The notes: a model not told the origin generated them from the letters alone. 64,000 nt of DNA from Prorocentrum cordatum (GCA_963575745.1 CAUYUJ010016693.1:719425-783424); one strand, 5' to 3'; positions 21,026-31,809 are shown, counted from the first letter of the stretch. Numbers and translations are program-made.

Positions 21026-24000
21026 TCACGCCTGGCGCCCTCGGCGCCGGCGGCAGCCCTGCTGGGGGGCGCTGTCCTTCGCCGGGTTGGTCAGCGAGGA
21101 GGTGCCCCTGGCCATCTTGCCGGAGATGCCCTTCATCGGCTCGTGCGACCCCCACAGGTAGCCGTGGAACGCGTCCGACTGCCAGCGCCCGAACCGGCGC
21201 ACCCGGGAGAGGTCCTCGGTCACGCGGTACATCGCGGTCGCCCCGCCGATCCTCAGGGAGTGGCTGCCGATCTCCTCCCTAGAGAGGCCGGCGGCCAGCC
21301 CCGCGACCGTCAGGAAGTGCTGCACCTCGGCCCTGCGAATTGGTGTACCTGGCGCCCAGCGGAAAAGGAGCAGCCGTTCTTCGGTGCCCTTTATCCGCTG
21401 GGGACGGTGGGCCTGGAGCCGCTCCATCGCCGCGATCGGGCAGAGCCCCGCGCCGGCGCGGTAGTGGTTCCTCACCGTCCCGACGTTGAGCTGGTCCGTC
21501 TTGCTGCCCTTGATGTAGATCACCATCTCGTCGGCGTCCTGGAAGCTGGGCACGCGCTTCCGGGCCTTCCTGGGCTCTACGTCCTCCCCGTGCAGCACGC
21601 GCTCGAATGACCATGAGCGCCCGTCCTGGAGGAGGTACTCTGAGGCCCTCAGGAGGAAGAAGAACGCTGTCACAATGGCCGCCCAGATGACCACCGCATC
21701 CTCCTCGGGGAGCTTGGCTTCCTGCTGGAGAAAGCCGCGGAACCACTCGAGCATGGCTGGCGTGACGGGCTTCTCCCGCTTGGTCTCGGGTCCCTGCCAG
21801 CGTTTCAGCCCCGCCAGAGTGCTCCAAAGGCGACCTCTGTGGAGCAAGGGGTCCGAGTAGCCGGCCACCAGGTGGGCGTAGCGCACTGCGAAGAGCTTCT
21901 GCTTGATGGTCCCCTCAGTCCTCCCAACGACCCGCGCGAGGAGGACGGCGAAGTTGATGAGCGCCTCCTCGTCGGCCAGGCGCTCCTCGCGGTCGCGTCC
22001 TGGGAGCCAAGGGCTGAGCCCCTGCGCCTGGCGCACAGCTACCCAGAGCCGCCATCCCCCCTCGTAGCCCGCTCTCGTGCCTTCGCTGAGTTTCTGCAGC
22101 ATGGCCTCCATCTTCTGCTGCGCGAACCAACTGGCGTAGTTGGCCCCGCCTGGCTCAGCACGGCCGGCGGGGGCGAGCTCCTTCCCGGGGTAGTTGCTCT
22201 TCCGCGCGACGCCCAGCGCCTGCGGCTTCACCAGGTTGGTCGCTGGCATCTCCTTTGCACGTCGGGGGCTCTTCTTACGTGGGCTCTTCCAGCGGGTCAC
22301 ACTCTTGTCCAGCTTGACCTTCTCTGCGGCCGGAGCCTCGCGGGGTCCGATGAGCGTGTCCTCGTCGATCGCCCTGAAGCGGACTGCTTGGGCACGCCGA
22401 CGATTCTTGTGCATCTCATCAGTGAGCGCCCCTCCTGCCCTTGCCTCGTCCTCCGCCGCCAGCACGAGTGCGGGCTGATCTGGTGCCTGTGCCCAGGCGC
22501 GGAACCAGCGCTTGGTGGCATCCCACGCGGCCTGCCCCTCTGGATCATGGCATACTCCGGCGCGCTGCGTGCTGGCACTGTCAAGTGCCTCCGCCACCGC
22601 GGCCAGTACCGCCTCTGCGGTCCTCGGTGGGAGCGCCCTGGCCGCGCCCTTCAAGAGCTCGTCCTCCGTGGAGCCCTGGGCCCGCAGGTGGGTCCACTCG
22701 TCGTTGGTCCCTCCCTGCACCCGCCAAACCACCTGGGGCGTCAGGGCACGGACCGTGCCCCCGCCTCCCCCGGTGACTCGGAGGAGCGTCGCACCGGGTC
22801 CTTGAGGTCCTGTCCCCGGCCAGCGGATGGTGCCCACAGGCCCCTCCTCACTGTAGATCAGGTGCTTCACTCCATCCCTCTTGAGGTGCCCGACTGGCTT
22901 GAGGAAGAGGGGGTCGCTGGTAGACTGGATGCGGGGGTCCCACGACACCTCGCCTTGCTGGTCGAGCCAAAGGTGGTCCTTTCCCTTGTCCAAGAGTGGC
23001 TTGACGCCGGCAGCTCGCGAGCAGGCCGGCGGCATGTTAATGCACGCCAGGCCCACCCCCGCTTCCCGACGCCCGCCCGTGAGCACCTGCCTGGTCCGCG
23101 TGGTGGCATCCCCGTGGTGCGTACAGACCACCTCAAACTTCGAGACCACGTAGCCCAGCTGCTTGAGTGCCTTCTCGAACCTGGTCGTATCCACTCCGTT
23201 CGGGGCGTCCACGATTACCACTTCAGGGCTCTCACTGGTCGCTGCAACGAGGAATGCCCCCATCTCCCTGCCCTTGGGGTCCAGGGACAGCGACGCCATG
23301 AGCCATCCTGCTTTCTGGTTCTCCTCGGGTTCTGAGCCACCGAGGCGTTTGAAGGTTTTCACGTAAGGGTTGAGGAGGCTCCCCACTTCTCTGCCCAACT
23401 TCCCGTGGAGCGGGAGAGGTTTCGGCAGCCCATGCCCCCGCTGGAGTGCTCGGTGTCGAAGGGCAGCCTCGGCCACGGGGCCCGTCTCCCCTGGGAGACG
23501 GAGAAGGCGCTCCTTGGCGCCCTCCAGGATCTGGCCCCAGGCCGCGGGGGGCTCGAGGCGCTTCCAGCCCGCAGTGGCCAGCGTGTCGTGAACCTTCTTG
23601 ACCTCCTCGCGGGTAAGCCAATCGGCCACTTCGTTGTGGTAGGTCCTAACAAAGAAGGAGACGATGCGGCACCCGTGCATAGCTTCGATCCTCTCCACTA
23701 AGCGGATCAGGTGGCGTGCGAGGGTGTTATTAGGGCTTCTTTTGGTGAGCCACGCCTTCACATTCTGATTGTCCGCGACGTAGATCACCAGCGCGACCAC
23801 CGCCAACAGCTCGACCACCGCGATGATCCAGTCCTCCTCGCTGCTCTCGCCTCCGACCGCTTGGCTCAGGGCCTCGACCAGGGGCCCGGCGTCCGCGGCC
23901 ATGTACTCCGGCGTGGGCGTGGCTCCCCCTGCGGTTGCGCTCCCCCAGTCGATGGCGCCAATCGAGGAAGTGGTGGCGTCGCCCCCGGTCCACCTCGTGG

Positions 24001-26968
24001 TGCGTGCGGTTCCCGGCAGCGCGAGGCGTTCGCGTACTGAAAGCGCCTGCGTGAAGCTGGCCTGGAATGTCGTGCTCCAAGCCTCGGGGACGTCGAAAAG
24101 CATCCTCAGAAAGCCTACAGAAGCGTCCCACTCCTCCCAGGCGAGCTCGACTTCTTCGGGCGTACCCTTCGGCTCTGCCCAGCTCGTCCCGCTGCTCAGG
24201 AGCCGGTCCAGGGCAGGTAACTCGGGGCGGAGGGCAGGTTGTGCTGAAGCCCAGAACTGAGCACAGCCTCGCAGCTCTTGTGCGACCTTCAGGGGGACCC
24301 GCCTTGATCCCCTGAGCTCCGGGAGGGCGAGCAGGTACTGGGCCTTGATGCACTTGGGCTCTGGAAGCCTAGCCACCTTCGTATCGAAGTTCATGTGGAG
24401 GCCCCAGATCAGCTGCTCTGCGGCAAACTCCCCCTCGACGTCCAGCTTCTCCTCGTTGACCGCGTCTGGGCCCCAAACCCGCTTCATGGCCCCGTCGAGC
24501 TCCTCGGCTGAGAGCCAGGGTCGGAGGCCCACCAGCGGTTCGAGGACAACCCCGTCGTCCAGCAGCCACTTGGAGGCGTACTTGACAGTATCGTTGATCC
24601 TGGGCGCCGGCGGCTTCCTCCTCTCATGCTCGCTCTTGGCCGCCCAGGCGAACGCCATGTACTCGCCGGGGCTGCCGGCCCAGCCGAAGACCAGCACACC
24701 ATGGATCAAGACAACTCGCCCTGGCACCCCGACCTCCTTGCCCGGGAGCGTTGTCCCGAACTCCGGCACTGCAGCTGACTCCAGGTGGTGCCACTTGAAG
24801 GCCCTGGCCACGTCACGCTTCGCGACCACCTGTTGAACGCCCGGGTGCCTTGCTTCCCACCAGAGGCTGAGCCGAGCAAGCCCCCTGTGGAGGGGCTGCT
24901 TAGCTGGTGGGTGCTGCTCCTTCGGGGAAAAGGCGTTGGCCGCGCGCACGTCGTGGATCGGCCGGCCCTCCTTCGAGATGGTCCGATCCGGCAACATCTT
25001 GGGGGCCCTCCCGCTGGGCGACTCGACCAACGCCGAGGCGGTGAGCACATATTCGACCTCGTCTGAGGCCCAGAGGACGACGCCGTAGCGGCTATCCTTC
25101 CAGGCTTTCTCGAACATCTCCAGCGCGTGGTCCACCGCTGAGGAGTGTGACTTGGCCTGCGTGCGTGCCCGCTCCTCCGTGCGCCGCACAGGGGCCCCCT
25201 CGGTGGCCATCGCCCGGAGGTAGGCGGCGTGATGTGGGTCCAGGGACTTCTGTACGTCTGCCTGGAGCACACCGCTCAACGGGTTCCCGTGGATCTCCTC
25301 CCGCGCGTGCTTCAGCAGCTCGGCAGCTCTCTCTATGCTGCCGGCGAGGCGGAGGAGTGAGTTGCCCCGCTTCACTACTTCTGGCACCTTCTCGGGCTGG
25401 AAGATGGGGTGGTCCGCGCACCACTTGACGTAGGCGCGCGCCTCCTCCTGCGCCTTCCCACTGCTTGTGGCCGCCGGCGCCTCCTCCAACGGGGGCCCCC
25501 CGCAGCGACCTCCCCGCGGGGGAGACGGCCATGGTGGTGGCATCATCGGCGGCATGCCTGGCGGCCTGCAGATCTGACCTGGGAGAAGCGGGCGCCATCC
25601 CGGCGGCCTCAGCAACGGCTGGACTGTGTGGGCCGGGGGCGCGAGTGGCCCTACTGGCTCGTCCTGGCGAGGCCTGGGCTGTGAGGGGCACCCCTTGGAG
25701 GTGGCTCGCAGCTGGGCACCCAACGATCTTGGCCTGGGCCTGGGCGTGGGCGCCTCCTCGGGCATTCCTGCGCTGCCGGCGCCTGCCCTCCCAGTGGGCG
25801 GGCATCCGCTGGAGGTCGTCGACCTACCTGCGGCCCGCCTGGCTGCCTCCACGACTGTTTCGGCTGAGCGGCTTCGCCTCGTAGGTGCTGCCTTCTGGGG
25901 GATCGTGGTGGTGGGTCTGCCCTTCTGATGTCGGGTTGGGTCTGAGGGGACCTCGAGGGCCTCTGGCGGCGGTGGTGCGCCCGGTGGGGGCCCCGCGTCC
26001 GCGGCGGGGGCAGGGCCTCCGCTGCCGCTCGCCCCGGGGGAGCTCCGAAACGGCTCCTCCCTACTCTGCCTGGCCGCTTCTGCTTGCCCAGGCCAGAGGC
26101 TCAGAGGGTCTGGGCCCTCTGGGATGGGTGGGGCTGCTCCCGCCTTTGTCCTCGCGCACGGCTCCTCCACTGCCTCGCTCCCCGAGCTCTTGACGGAGTC
26201 CGCGTCGTCGCTCGGGGGTTCTCCCTCCGCCTTCTCGTGCGCGATCCTCTGGCGCTTCTTCGCGGGGATATCGTCCAGCTCTCCTGCTTTCACCATCTTG
26301 CGGGTTCGCCTTTCAAGGATGTCGACGTACTCGCTCGCGATCTCGCCCTGCTCCTCGTAGGGGGTACCAGTCCAGCTCCGCGGCAGATCCTCAAACATGG
26401 AGCTGATGCCCTCGACCAAGAGTTCGCGGGCTTTCCTTCTCCGATCTGGTCTTGTGCGATCGCTGGCCGGGACCCCGAGCAGGTTGTTCAGGATGCACTC
26501 CGCTTCGTGGCACTTGTTCTCCCCGTCCAGGATGGCCGAAGGCAAGGGGGTCTCGTCCTCCCAGGCTGGGTCGAGTGGGGTGGCCGCGCTCTGTCCGCTG
26601 GGGAGCTCTGAGCTGGCCCGGCGGGGATGCCCGCCTTGCGCCTGCTCCGCCTCGCGCTTGCCGGCACCCCTCGCACGACGGGCCCGGCGGCGTTCCTTTG
26701 CCTCCGCCAGCTGTATCTGCAGCTCCTTGATGCGCTTCTCCTCCTCCTCCAGGACACCCACCTCTGCGGCTTTGGCGGCTTCGAGCTTCCTCCTTATGCT
26801 CTCCAGCTTTATGCTGTCGGCTGAGCTGCCGCCGCTGCTGGATCCCCCGGCGGGGGCCTCGCGGCTCTGCCTCTGGAGGGCCTGGGCAGCGGCCAGCTGG
26901 AAACGCTTTCCTCCAGGGTGTGGCGGGGGAGTCCGCCTATTCCAGGCGACGCCAAGCTCCGGGCTGCC
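21026..26968 (-). CDS. Retroelement ORF4b: reverse transcriptase-RNase H-tyrosine recombinase
   Basis: Open for 1980 codons after a TGA, ending in TGA. Reads: coiled-coil Lys/Glu region (GVLEEEEKRIKELQIQL), Pro-rich linker, RT motif A (KRDVARAFKWHHL, about 24786-24828), motif B-like FGWAGSPGEYMAF, motif C (WLLDDGVVL, about 24545-24568), RNase H (GAIDWG about 23950, then VELLAVVAL, YVADNQNVKAW, YHNEVADWLTR), and a C-terminal tyrosine recombinase: LLRASEYL (Arg I, ~21650), HSLRIGG (H-x-x-R, ~21255), GRWQSDAFHGYLW (Tyr ~21163). All catalytic residues seem present. No ATG lies near the start of this open stretch, so it probably depends on ORF4a through readthrough or was once one ORF. The chemistry would be RNA-templated DNA synthesis and integration by the tyrosine recombinase. 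Confidence 0.85.
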   Translation of the reverse strand, partial: GSPELGVAWNRRTPPPHPGGKRFQLAAAQALQRQSREAPAGGSSSGGSSADSIKLESIRRKLEAAKAAEVGVLEEEEKRIKELQIQLAEAKERRRARRARGAGKREAEQAQGGHPRRASSELPSGQSAATPLDPAWEDETPLPSAILDGENKCHEAECILNNLLGVPASDRTRPDRRRKARELLVEGISSMFEDLPRSWTGTPYEEQGEIASEYVDILERRTRKMVKAGELDDIPAKKRQRIAHEKAEGEPPSDDADSVKSSGSEAVEEPCARTKAGAAPPIPEGPDPLSLWPGQAEAARQSREEPFRSSPGASGSGGPAPAADAGPPPGAPPPPEALEVPSDPTRHQKGRPTTTIPQKAAPTRRSRSAETVVEAARRAAGRSTTSSGCPPTGRAGAGSAGMPEEAPTPRPRPRSLGAQLRATSKGCPSQPRPRQDEPVGPLAPPAHTVQPLLRPPGWRPLLPGQICRPPGMPPMMPPPWPSPPRGGRCGGPPLEEAPAATSSGKAQEEARAYVKWCADHPIFQPEKVPEVVKRGNSLLRLAGSIERAAELLKHAREEIHGNPLSGVLQADVQKSLDPHHAAYLRAMATEGAPVRRTEERARTQAKSHSSAVDHALEMFEKAWKDSRYGVVLWASDEVEYVLTASALVESPSGRAPKMLPDRTISKEGRPIHDVRAANAFSPKEQHPPAKQPLHRGLARLSLWWEARHPGVQQVVAKRDVARAFKWHHLESAAVPEFGTTLPGKEVGVPGRVVLIHGVLVFGWAGSPGEYMAFAWAAKSEHERRKPPAPRINDTVKYASKWLLDDGVVLEPLVGLRPWLSAEELDGAMKRVWGPDAVNEEKLDVEGEFAAEQLIWGLHMNFDTKVARLPEPKCIKAQYLLALPELRGSRRVPLKVAQELRGCAQFWASAQPALRPELPALDRLLSSGTSWAEPKGTPEEVELAWEEWDASVGFLRMLFDVPEAWSTTFQASFTQALSVRERLALPGTARTTRWTGGDATTSSIGAIDWGSATAGGATPTPEYMAADAGPLVEALSQAVGGESSEEDWIIAVVELLAVVALVIYVADNQNVKAWLTKRSPNNTLARHLIRLVERIEAMHGCRIVSFFVRTYHNEVADWLTREEVKKVHDTLATAGWKRLEPPAAWGQILEGAKERLLRLPGETGPVAEAALRHRALQRGHGLPKPLPLHGKLGREVGSLLNPYVKTFKRLGGSEPEENQKAGWLMASLSLDPKGREMGAFLVAATSESPEVVIVDAPNGVDTTRFEKALKQLGYVVSKFEVVCTHHGDATTRTRQVLTGGRREAGVGLACINMPPACSRAAGVKPLLDKGKDHLWLDQQGEVSWDPRIQSTSDPLFLKPVGHLKRDGVKHLIYSEEGPVGTIRWPGTGPQGPGATLLRVTGGGGGTVRALTPQVVWRVQGGTNDEWTHLRAQGSTEDELLKGAARALPPRTAEAVLAAVAEALDSASTQRAGVCHDPEGQAAWDATKRWFRAWAQAPDQPALVLAAEDEARAGGALTDEMHKNRRRAQAVRFRAIDEDTLIGPREAPAAEKVKLDKSVTRWKSPRKKSPRRAKEMPATNLVKPQALGVARKSNYPGKELAPAGRAEPGGANYASWFAQQKMEAMLQKLSEGTRAGYEGGWRLWVAVRQAQGLSPWLPGRDREERLADEEALINFAVLLARVVGRTEGTIKQKLFAVRYAHLVAGYSDPLLHRGRLWSTLAGLKRWQGPETKREKPVTPAMLEWFRGFLQQEAKLPEEDAVVIWAAIVTAFFFLLRASEYLLQDGRSWSFERVLHGEDVEPRKARKRVPSFQDADEMVIYIKGSKTDQLNVGTVRNHYRAGAGLCPIAAMERLQAHRPQRIKGTEERLLLFRWAPGTPIRRAEVQHFLTVAGLAAGLSREEIGSHSLRIGGATAMYRVTEDLSRVRRFGRWQSDAFHGYLWGSHEPMKGISGKMARGTSSLTNPAKDSAPQQGCRRRRGRQA

Positions 26969-26971
26969 TCA
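26969..26971 (-). other. In-frame TGA between ORF4a and ORF4b
   Basis: The frame reads ..ADRASSQG-TGA-GSPELGVAWNRR.. with coding-like composition on both sides and no nearby ATG downstream. Either a nonsense mutation or a readthrough stop. Confidence 0.7.
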
Positions 26972-27655
26972 GCCCTGGGAGCTGGCTCGGTCGGCGATCC
27001 TCAGCGTGACGCTGCGGTGGGAAGCAGGGGTGACCTCATTGTGGTGCCACGGCGCCTCCTCGCGCTCCTCGCCCATAGTCTTCTTGATCCAGCGCGGTGC
27101 CCAGGTCGCCCAGTTCCCAATCTCTTCTCGCCCGATCCAAAGGATGAGGCGCTCCCCGGGTTCGACTCGATCTTCGTCTTCCAGAGGTGGTCCTTCTGCC
27201 CCCGCGGTGTCCCCTTCGTCGGTGTAGGCGAACAAACGAAGCTCCTCGGGGCTAAGGACGTCGTCGCGCAGCCACCTGCAGGTCATGAGGACGCTCTGGA
27301 GCTCGTGCGTGTACATGGGGGCCCCGGGGATTGGTATCCATCGGTCCCCTCGCTGCGGGAGAAGCACCTTGACCGGCTCGTCAGCTTGCTGCTCGGCCTG
27401 CCTGGACTTCTTGACCCTCCTGGGTGGTTCCTTCTCCTCTTCTTCTTCTTCTTCTTCTTCCTCCTCTTCTCCTTCGTCTCCCCCAGGTTCGTCGCCTCCA
27501 CCGTCTCCTCCAGGGCCTGGTGGCGGTGCTCCTCGGTCGGGGTCTCTCTTCCTCGCTTTGTTGCGCTTCCACCCTCCTCTCTTCTTGCCCCTGTTTGCGC
27601 ACCACTGCCCTCCCTTGGGCCCCGCTGGATAGTCCTCCTCCGCCTCTTTCTCCAT
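26969..27655 (-). CDS. Retroelement ORF4a
   Basis: Starts at ATG 27655 (MEKEAEEDYPAGPKGG) inside the end of ORF3 and stops at TGA 26971-26969. Beyond it the same frame continues as ORF4b. Basic and Gly/Pro-rich N part, a poly-Glu run (about 27430-27470), then a compact-looking block (WIPIPGAPMYTHELQSVLMT, LILWIGREEIGNWATWAPRW). Alternatively ORF3 ribosomes enter by a -1 shift at the C7 run 27685-27691, since the frame is open back to that run. No domain recognised. Confidence 0.65.
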   Translation of the reverse strand: MEKEAEEDYPAGPKGGQWCANRGKKRGGWKRNKARKRDPDRGAPPPGPGGDGGGDEPGGDEGEEEEEEEEEEEEKEPPRRVKKSRQAEQQADEPVKVLLPQRGDRWIPIPGAPMYTHELQSVLMTCRWLRDDVLSPEELRLFAYTDEGDTAGAEGPPLEDEDRVEPGERLILWIGREEIGNWATWAPRWIKKTMGEEREEAPWHHNEVTPASHRSVTLRIADRASSQG

Positions 27656-30600
27656 GACTGGCACGTCCTGGGGACGAAAAAGAAGGGGGGGTCCGCCAGG
27701 TGAACCTTGTCGCTGGCCTCCGCCGCCATCTTGTCCCCGGCCCGCGTCGCGACGACGGGCTCGAGCTTCTTCAGGATCTTCGCGGGGGGGGTCCCCGCCC
27801 CCGCGGCCTCGACGACTTCGGCCCAGGCAGCGCACAGCTTCGTCGGGTACTGGCCGGCGTAGCGTGTGCGTCGAAGTCCGCGTTGACCGACCTGGAAGCC
27901 GAGGGTGCTCAACTCCTCCCGAAGGGCCTTGGCCAGAGAGGGGGCCCCGCTGGGGATGCGTCCTCCACCCTGCAGGTGTGGGGGGGACCGGTGTGAGATC
28001 TTGGCCACGAAGTTGTTGGCCTGGTCGCGCCCGTAGTAGAGAGCCATAGTGCCCTCCGGGAGGTCCTCGAAGGCTTTCCCGGCGCGTGGCTCGACGCGGC
28101 TCCAGTGGAAGTTCTCGGGCCCCAGCTTGCCAACGAGGTCGTTCAGAGGGCGCAGTAGCTCGGGTCCGAGCTGCGGGGTCTCCATGGCTTTGGCGTCCAC
28201 GGCGAGACCTTGGGCATGCGCGCCCGCGAGGGCCAGCCGATTGGTCAGGCTCAGGATGTCCTTCTGCTCAGAAGGACTGAGCGTGGGCCCGGAGGAGTTG
28301 CAGTAATCGATCTGGGTCTGGGTCAGGTCGTAGGGGAGAGGCCCTTCCAGGGCAACGTGCTCGTGCTGATTGGTGCAGCGCTTCGCCAGAGAGAGCGCCC
28401 AGGGGTAGAGACCCTTCGAGACCATCCAGAACGTCAGCTTGCGGTGCCGCTTCGCGGGCTCCTCCGGGGGCCCTAGTCCCCACTCGCACATGGCGACAGA
28501 TATGATTCTGGCCCCTGTGCGCTTCTGCAGCTGCTTGATCCTGGCCCGGTCCCAAATCTTCGGGTAGCGCCCGTCGCTGGCCGTGTTCTCGAGCATCCAC
28601 TCCCGATCGTTGGCGTCGAGGTGCTCGCAGAGGTCGGCGGCGAAGTCCGTCATGATGTTGCTATCGATCTCTGCCTGGACGGTCCCGTCGCCGTCTGGGT
28701 GCTCGAACGTGCGAGTCCCGCCGTTCTTGAGGCACCAAGCCGAATGGGTCGTACATGGTGGAGCCAGCTGGTAGACATTCGCCTCATCGGGCCCCGGTGC
28801 GGCTCCAGCGTCGAGAAGGAGCCGTTCTCGCACCTGTGGGTCGAGGATGTTGTGCTCATCCTGTGGCCCGGCCTGGGCCAAGGGATCCTGGAAGTACTCG
28901 ACGGACGGGGCTGTCTGGAGCCCAGCGTCTCGCATCGCCTTTGTCCAGTTCCCAGTGCCTGCGAAGATCTCGCGGGCGCGGATGCCCCACGCGAAGGCCA
29001 GCCTGCGCAGGAGGGGCGCGAGGCCGGAGAAGTCCTCCTCCTCGAGCTCCTGGTTCCCGACGGCGCCTTCACGTGTTGGGAGCTGAGCCTGTTGCATACG
29101 CTTGCAGTGCATGCAGGGAGGCGGCCGGCTGGGTATCACAGGCCCCGCAACCTCCTCCGACTCCAGGTACATCTCCCAGCCCACCGTGAGCAACTCGCGG
29201 ACGGGCTTCCCAGCGAGTGTCCAGGTCTTGAGGATCCCCCCAAAGGCCCGGCCCCGCATGTTGGGTCCCTGGCTGCCGATGGCCGGCGGCCGGAGTGCCC
29301 TCATGTGGCCCCGGTGGATCATGACATGGACCTCCCTCTCGCTGGTCTGCGTCGGCAGGACGGGGTCGATCTCGAGCTGGTTCCAGTGGTTTATCCCCCA
29401 GACCCTGACGGTGGTCGTGTTGAGGGCGCTCAGTGGGAAAACCGCGATACACCTGAAGTCCTTGTCGCGGTGCGGGTGTTGGACGTCGTGGCAGTGCATC
29501 CTGAGCTCGGCTTCACGCGGTGAGACGAAGGGAGGTGCATCCCCCAGCGCGGCGGAGGCAGTAGTAGCACCATCCCACAACTCTCGGCGGAGCTGGGCAT
29601 CCAGGGCCTCGACGGCCGGCGCGTCCGGCTCCTTGTCCTCCCACAGCAGGGCGGCTGCGATGTGGAGAACCAGACGCTGCCTGAGCTCTGCGTCCCCTTC
29701 CTTGAGGCCAAGTCGGGTGCGCATCTCTTCATCAGGGTGAAGCTCGTCCTGGAAGTCGAGGCAGTCCCATTCCTGGTCCTGCACCGTGACCTTCCCGCGC
29801 CCCACCCCAGCATCTTCGTCCCAGGCGGCGCCTCCGATGCTGATGTCCTGCGTGCTGCTCCTCCTAGCCTTCGACCCGATTTTGTCGAGGGCTCGTCCTG
29901 CTTCCTCGGCGAGGGTCGGCCCCCCGTCACGGGTGGCCTCCAACAGGATCTCCTCCAGGCTCAAGGAACTTCCCTCTGAGCTGGCACGCGCGAGCCTGGC
30001 CAGAACGCGGGAGTGTAGGTAGTCACTGATGTCGCCCAGGGTCGCGAGGGCCCCGTCTTCCAGGATTTTCTCGATGATGTTCCATCTCTCGAGGGCGGCT
30101 GGATGCGTCGTTTCGCCAGTGCCCTCCACCGCGGGCGCGTGAGCATGGGCGTCCAATAACCAGTCCTCCTCAGGGCCCTGAACTGCCTGTCTGAGCTCCT
30201 CTTCGAGGGTGGTGGTCTGGATCTCGTCGAAGGCGGCGGGGGGGGACCAGACAGCCGGCGAGCCTCCCGCTCGGCTGCCTCCCGAAGCTGCCCCGGGTGC
30301 CTCTCCGCCGCTCCCGCCAACCCTTTTGCTGTCTGCTTCGGCCTTGGCCTGGGCTCGGAGCTGGGCTACCCGCCCGTCGACCGAAGCGGGGTCGACCTTA
30401 GCTCCCGACTTCAGGCCGCTGCGCCTGATGAGCTGCGCCTGCACGGTCCAGTCGAGGCTGCCAAGCCCCTTGATGGCCTCGTGGGAGTGGGCGCAGACCC
30501 CCGCCGCCTTGGGGCAGCCGGCCCAAGTACAGGCATCCCAGCAAATGACCTTCCCGTTCTTGTCACGAGGGGCGTGCTTGACTGAGCGCCCGATCTCGCT

Positions 30601-31809
30601 GGAGGTCAGCGCCTTGCCCGCTGGGTAGGCCCGGGCGGCAGGCCGCTTCTTAGCAGCAGCCTTCTTGACAGCGGCCCCTGCCTTTCCTGGGCCTGGCCCA
30701 GCTCCTGCAGGTGCCTCTTGATCGGCCGAGGCATGTTCGTCGGCTTTCCCGGCCTTGGGGGTCCTCGAGGGGCCAGCATGGAGGTTCTGGTGAAGGAACC
30801 TCTGCAGCCGCCGGGCCTGGCGGGGGACACATGCCACCTGGTAGTGCCCGTCCGGCGCGTCGAGGTCGCATACGTTCGGGAATGTCAACCACGCGCTTCC
30901 GGTCGGCCCCGTAGGAGCGAGGGCGATGGTTTTGATGTCCTCCCGGCGTGGGTTGGTGAGGCCCAGGATGCAGCATACCTCCCTCCGCTTCTCCCGAAGC
31001 TGCTCGCGCCAGATCGCGGCGAGCTCTTCCCAAAGGCTGTGCGCGTAATCCGCGGGGAAGGCCACGTCGTCCTCCTCGTAGGCGAGGCGCAGGGTCTCCA
31101 GGGCCCGGCGCCTCTCTGGCTCGTGCATACGTCCATAGACCAGTCCGAAAACGGTGATGGCGTTCTCGGCCTGCCTTACCTACTGGGAGAAGACGACTGG
31201 ATGCCGGGGGCGCGGCTCGAGCTTGCACGTGGTGGGCATGGTGTAGGCGTCGAACACCTCCGCTTTGCAGTGGGGAAAGTCGGCCACTGAGATCGACCAC
31301 TCGGCTAGATCCTTGTGGCCCCGCCCTCCCCAACAGAAGGCGGCAATGCCGTGCGCCATCCTGTTCGTCACCGTCGTTGGCCAGCTCACCGCCTGCATCG
31401 CGTGCTTAGCGTGCTCGCAGGCGCGCTCGAGGCCATGGAACAACTCCCGCCCGGTCAAAGTGCCGCAGACCTCCACATCGAGGGTGTCGCAGCCCCGGGC
31501 CAGGTACACGTCCAGCTCCTCGGCGCGCCCGATGGCACCGAGGGTGCCCCGCTGCGCCACCTTCTCCTCCTCGCCGGACCTGCGGAGGCTGTCCACCGCC
31601 TGCAGCAGCCGCATATTGTCCAGATGTTGCTGCTCCTGGCCGTTCTGGAGGACCTGTGCGTAGGTGGTGAAGGCGGCCGAGGGTTCGCCTTCCCCAGCCC
31701 CCGCGGCATACCTACGATCAGGCTGCCCGGGGGTTTTGACCAGTCCTCCATGCCCGTAGGCGCTCCGGTTGGTGAACATCTGCCCGAGGTTCGGGACGAG
31801 GCCGGGCAT
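27283..31809 (-). CDS. Retroelement ORF3: CCCH finger plus methyltransferase-like domain
   Basis: Starts at ATG 31809, which overlaps the ORF2 stop as TGATG. One in-frame TAG (31182-31180) splits it; TGA at 27283. The first ~210 codons are helical and gag-like (QEQQHLDNMRLLQAVDSL). After the TAG come a helical block, a CCCH-like finger (CWDACTWAGCPKAAGVCAHSH condensed, about 30480-30545), and a methyltransferase-like fold: motif I REIFAGTGNWTKAMRDAG (about 28927-28980), PPCTTHSAWC (about 28745), MLENTASDGRYPK (about 28580). The C5-methyltransferase signature PCQ is not intact (PCTTHS), so catalytic activity is uncertain. DNA methyltransferases carried by dinoflagellate retrotransposons have been described, but this domain may be a different lineage. 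The frame past ~27690 overlaps ORF4a and looks non-coding (Lys/Arg-rich). Confidence 0.7.
27685..27691 (-). promoter_or_regulatory. Candidate -1 frameshift site, ORF3 to ORF4a
   Basis: Minus strand reads GAC CCC CCC TTC in ORF3. A -1 slip on CCC CCC gives CTT CTT TTT CGT, the ORF4a frame. One missing C in the run would explain the break equally well. Confidence 0.4.
31180..31182 (-). other. In-frame TAG within ORF3
   Basis: Frame reads ..RHPVVFSQ-TAG-VRQAENAITVFGLVYG.. with no shift. Downstream ATG (31128) is 17 codons away, so re-initiation is possible. Confidence 0.75.

Noticed and set aside
21839-23335. 498-residue plus-strand open frame opposite the RT-recombinase ORF
   Set aside because: Antisense shadow in GC-rich DNA; the minus-strand frame holds all catalytic motifs.
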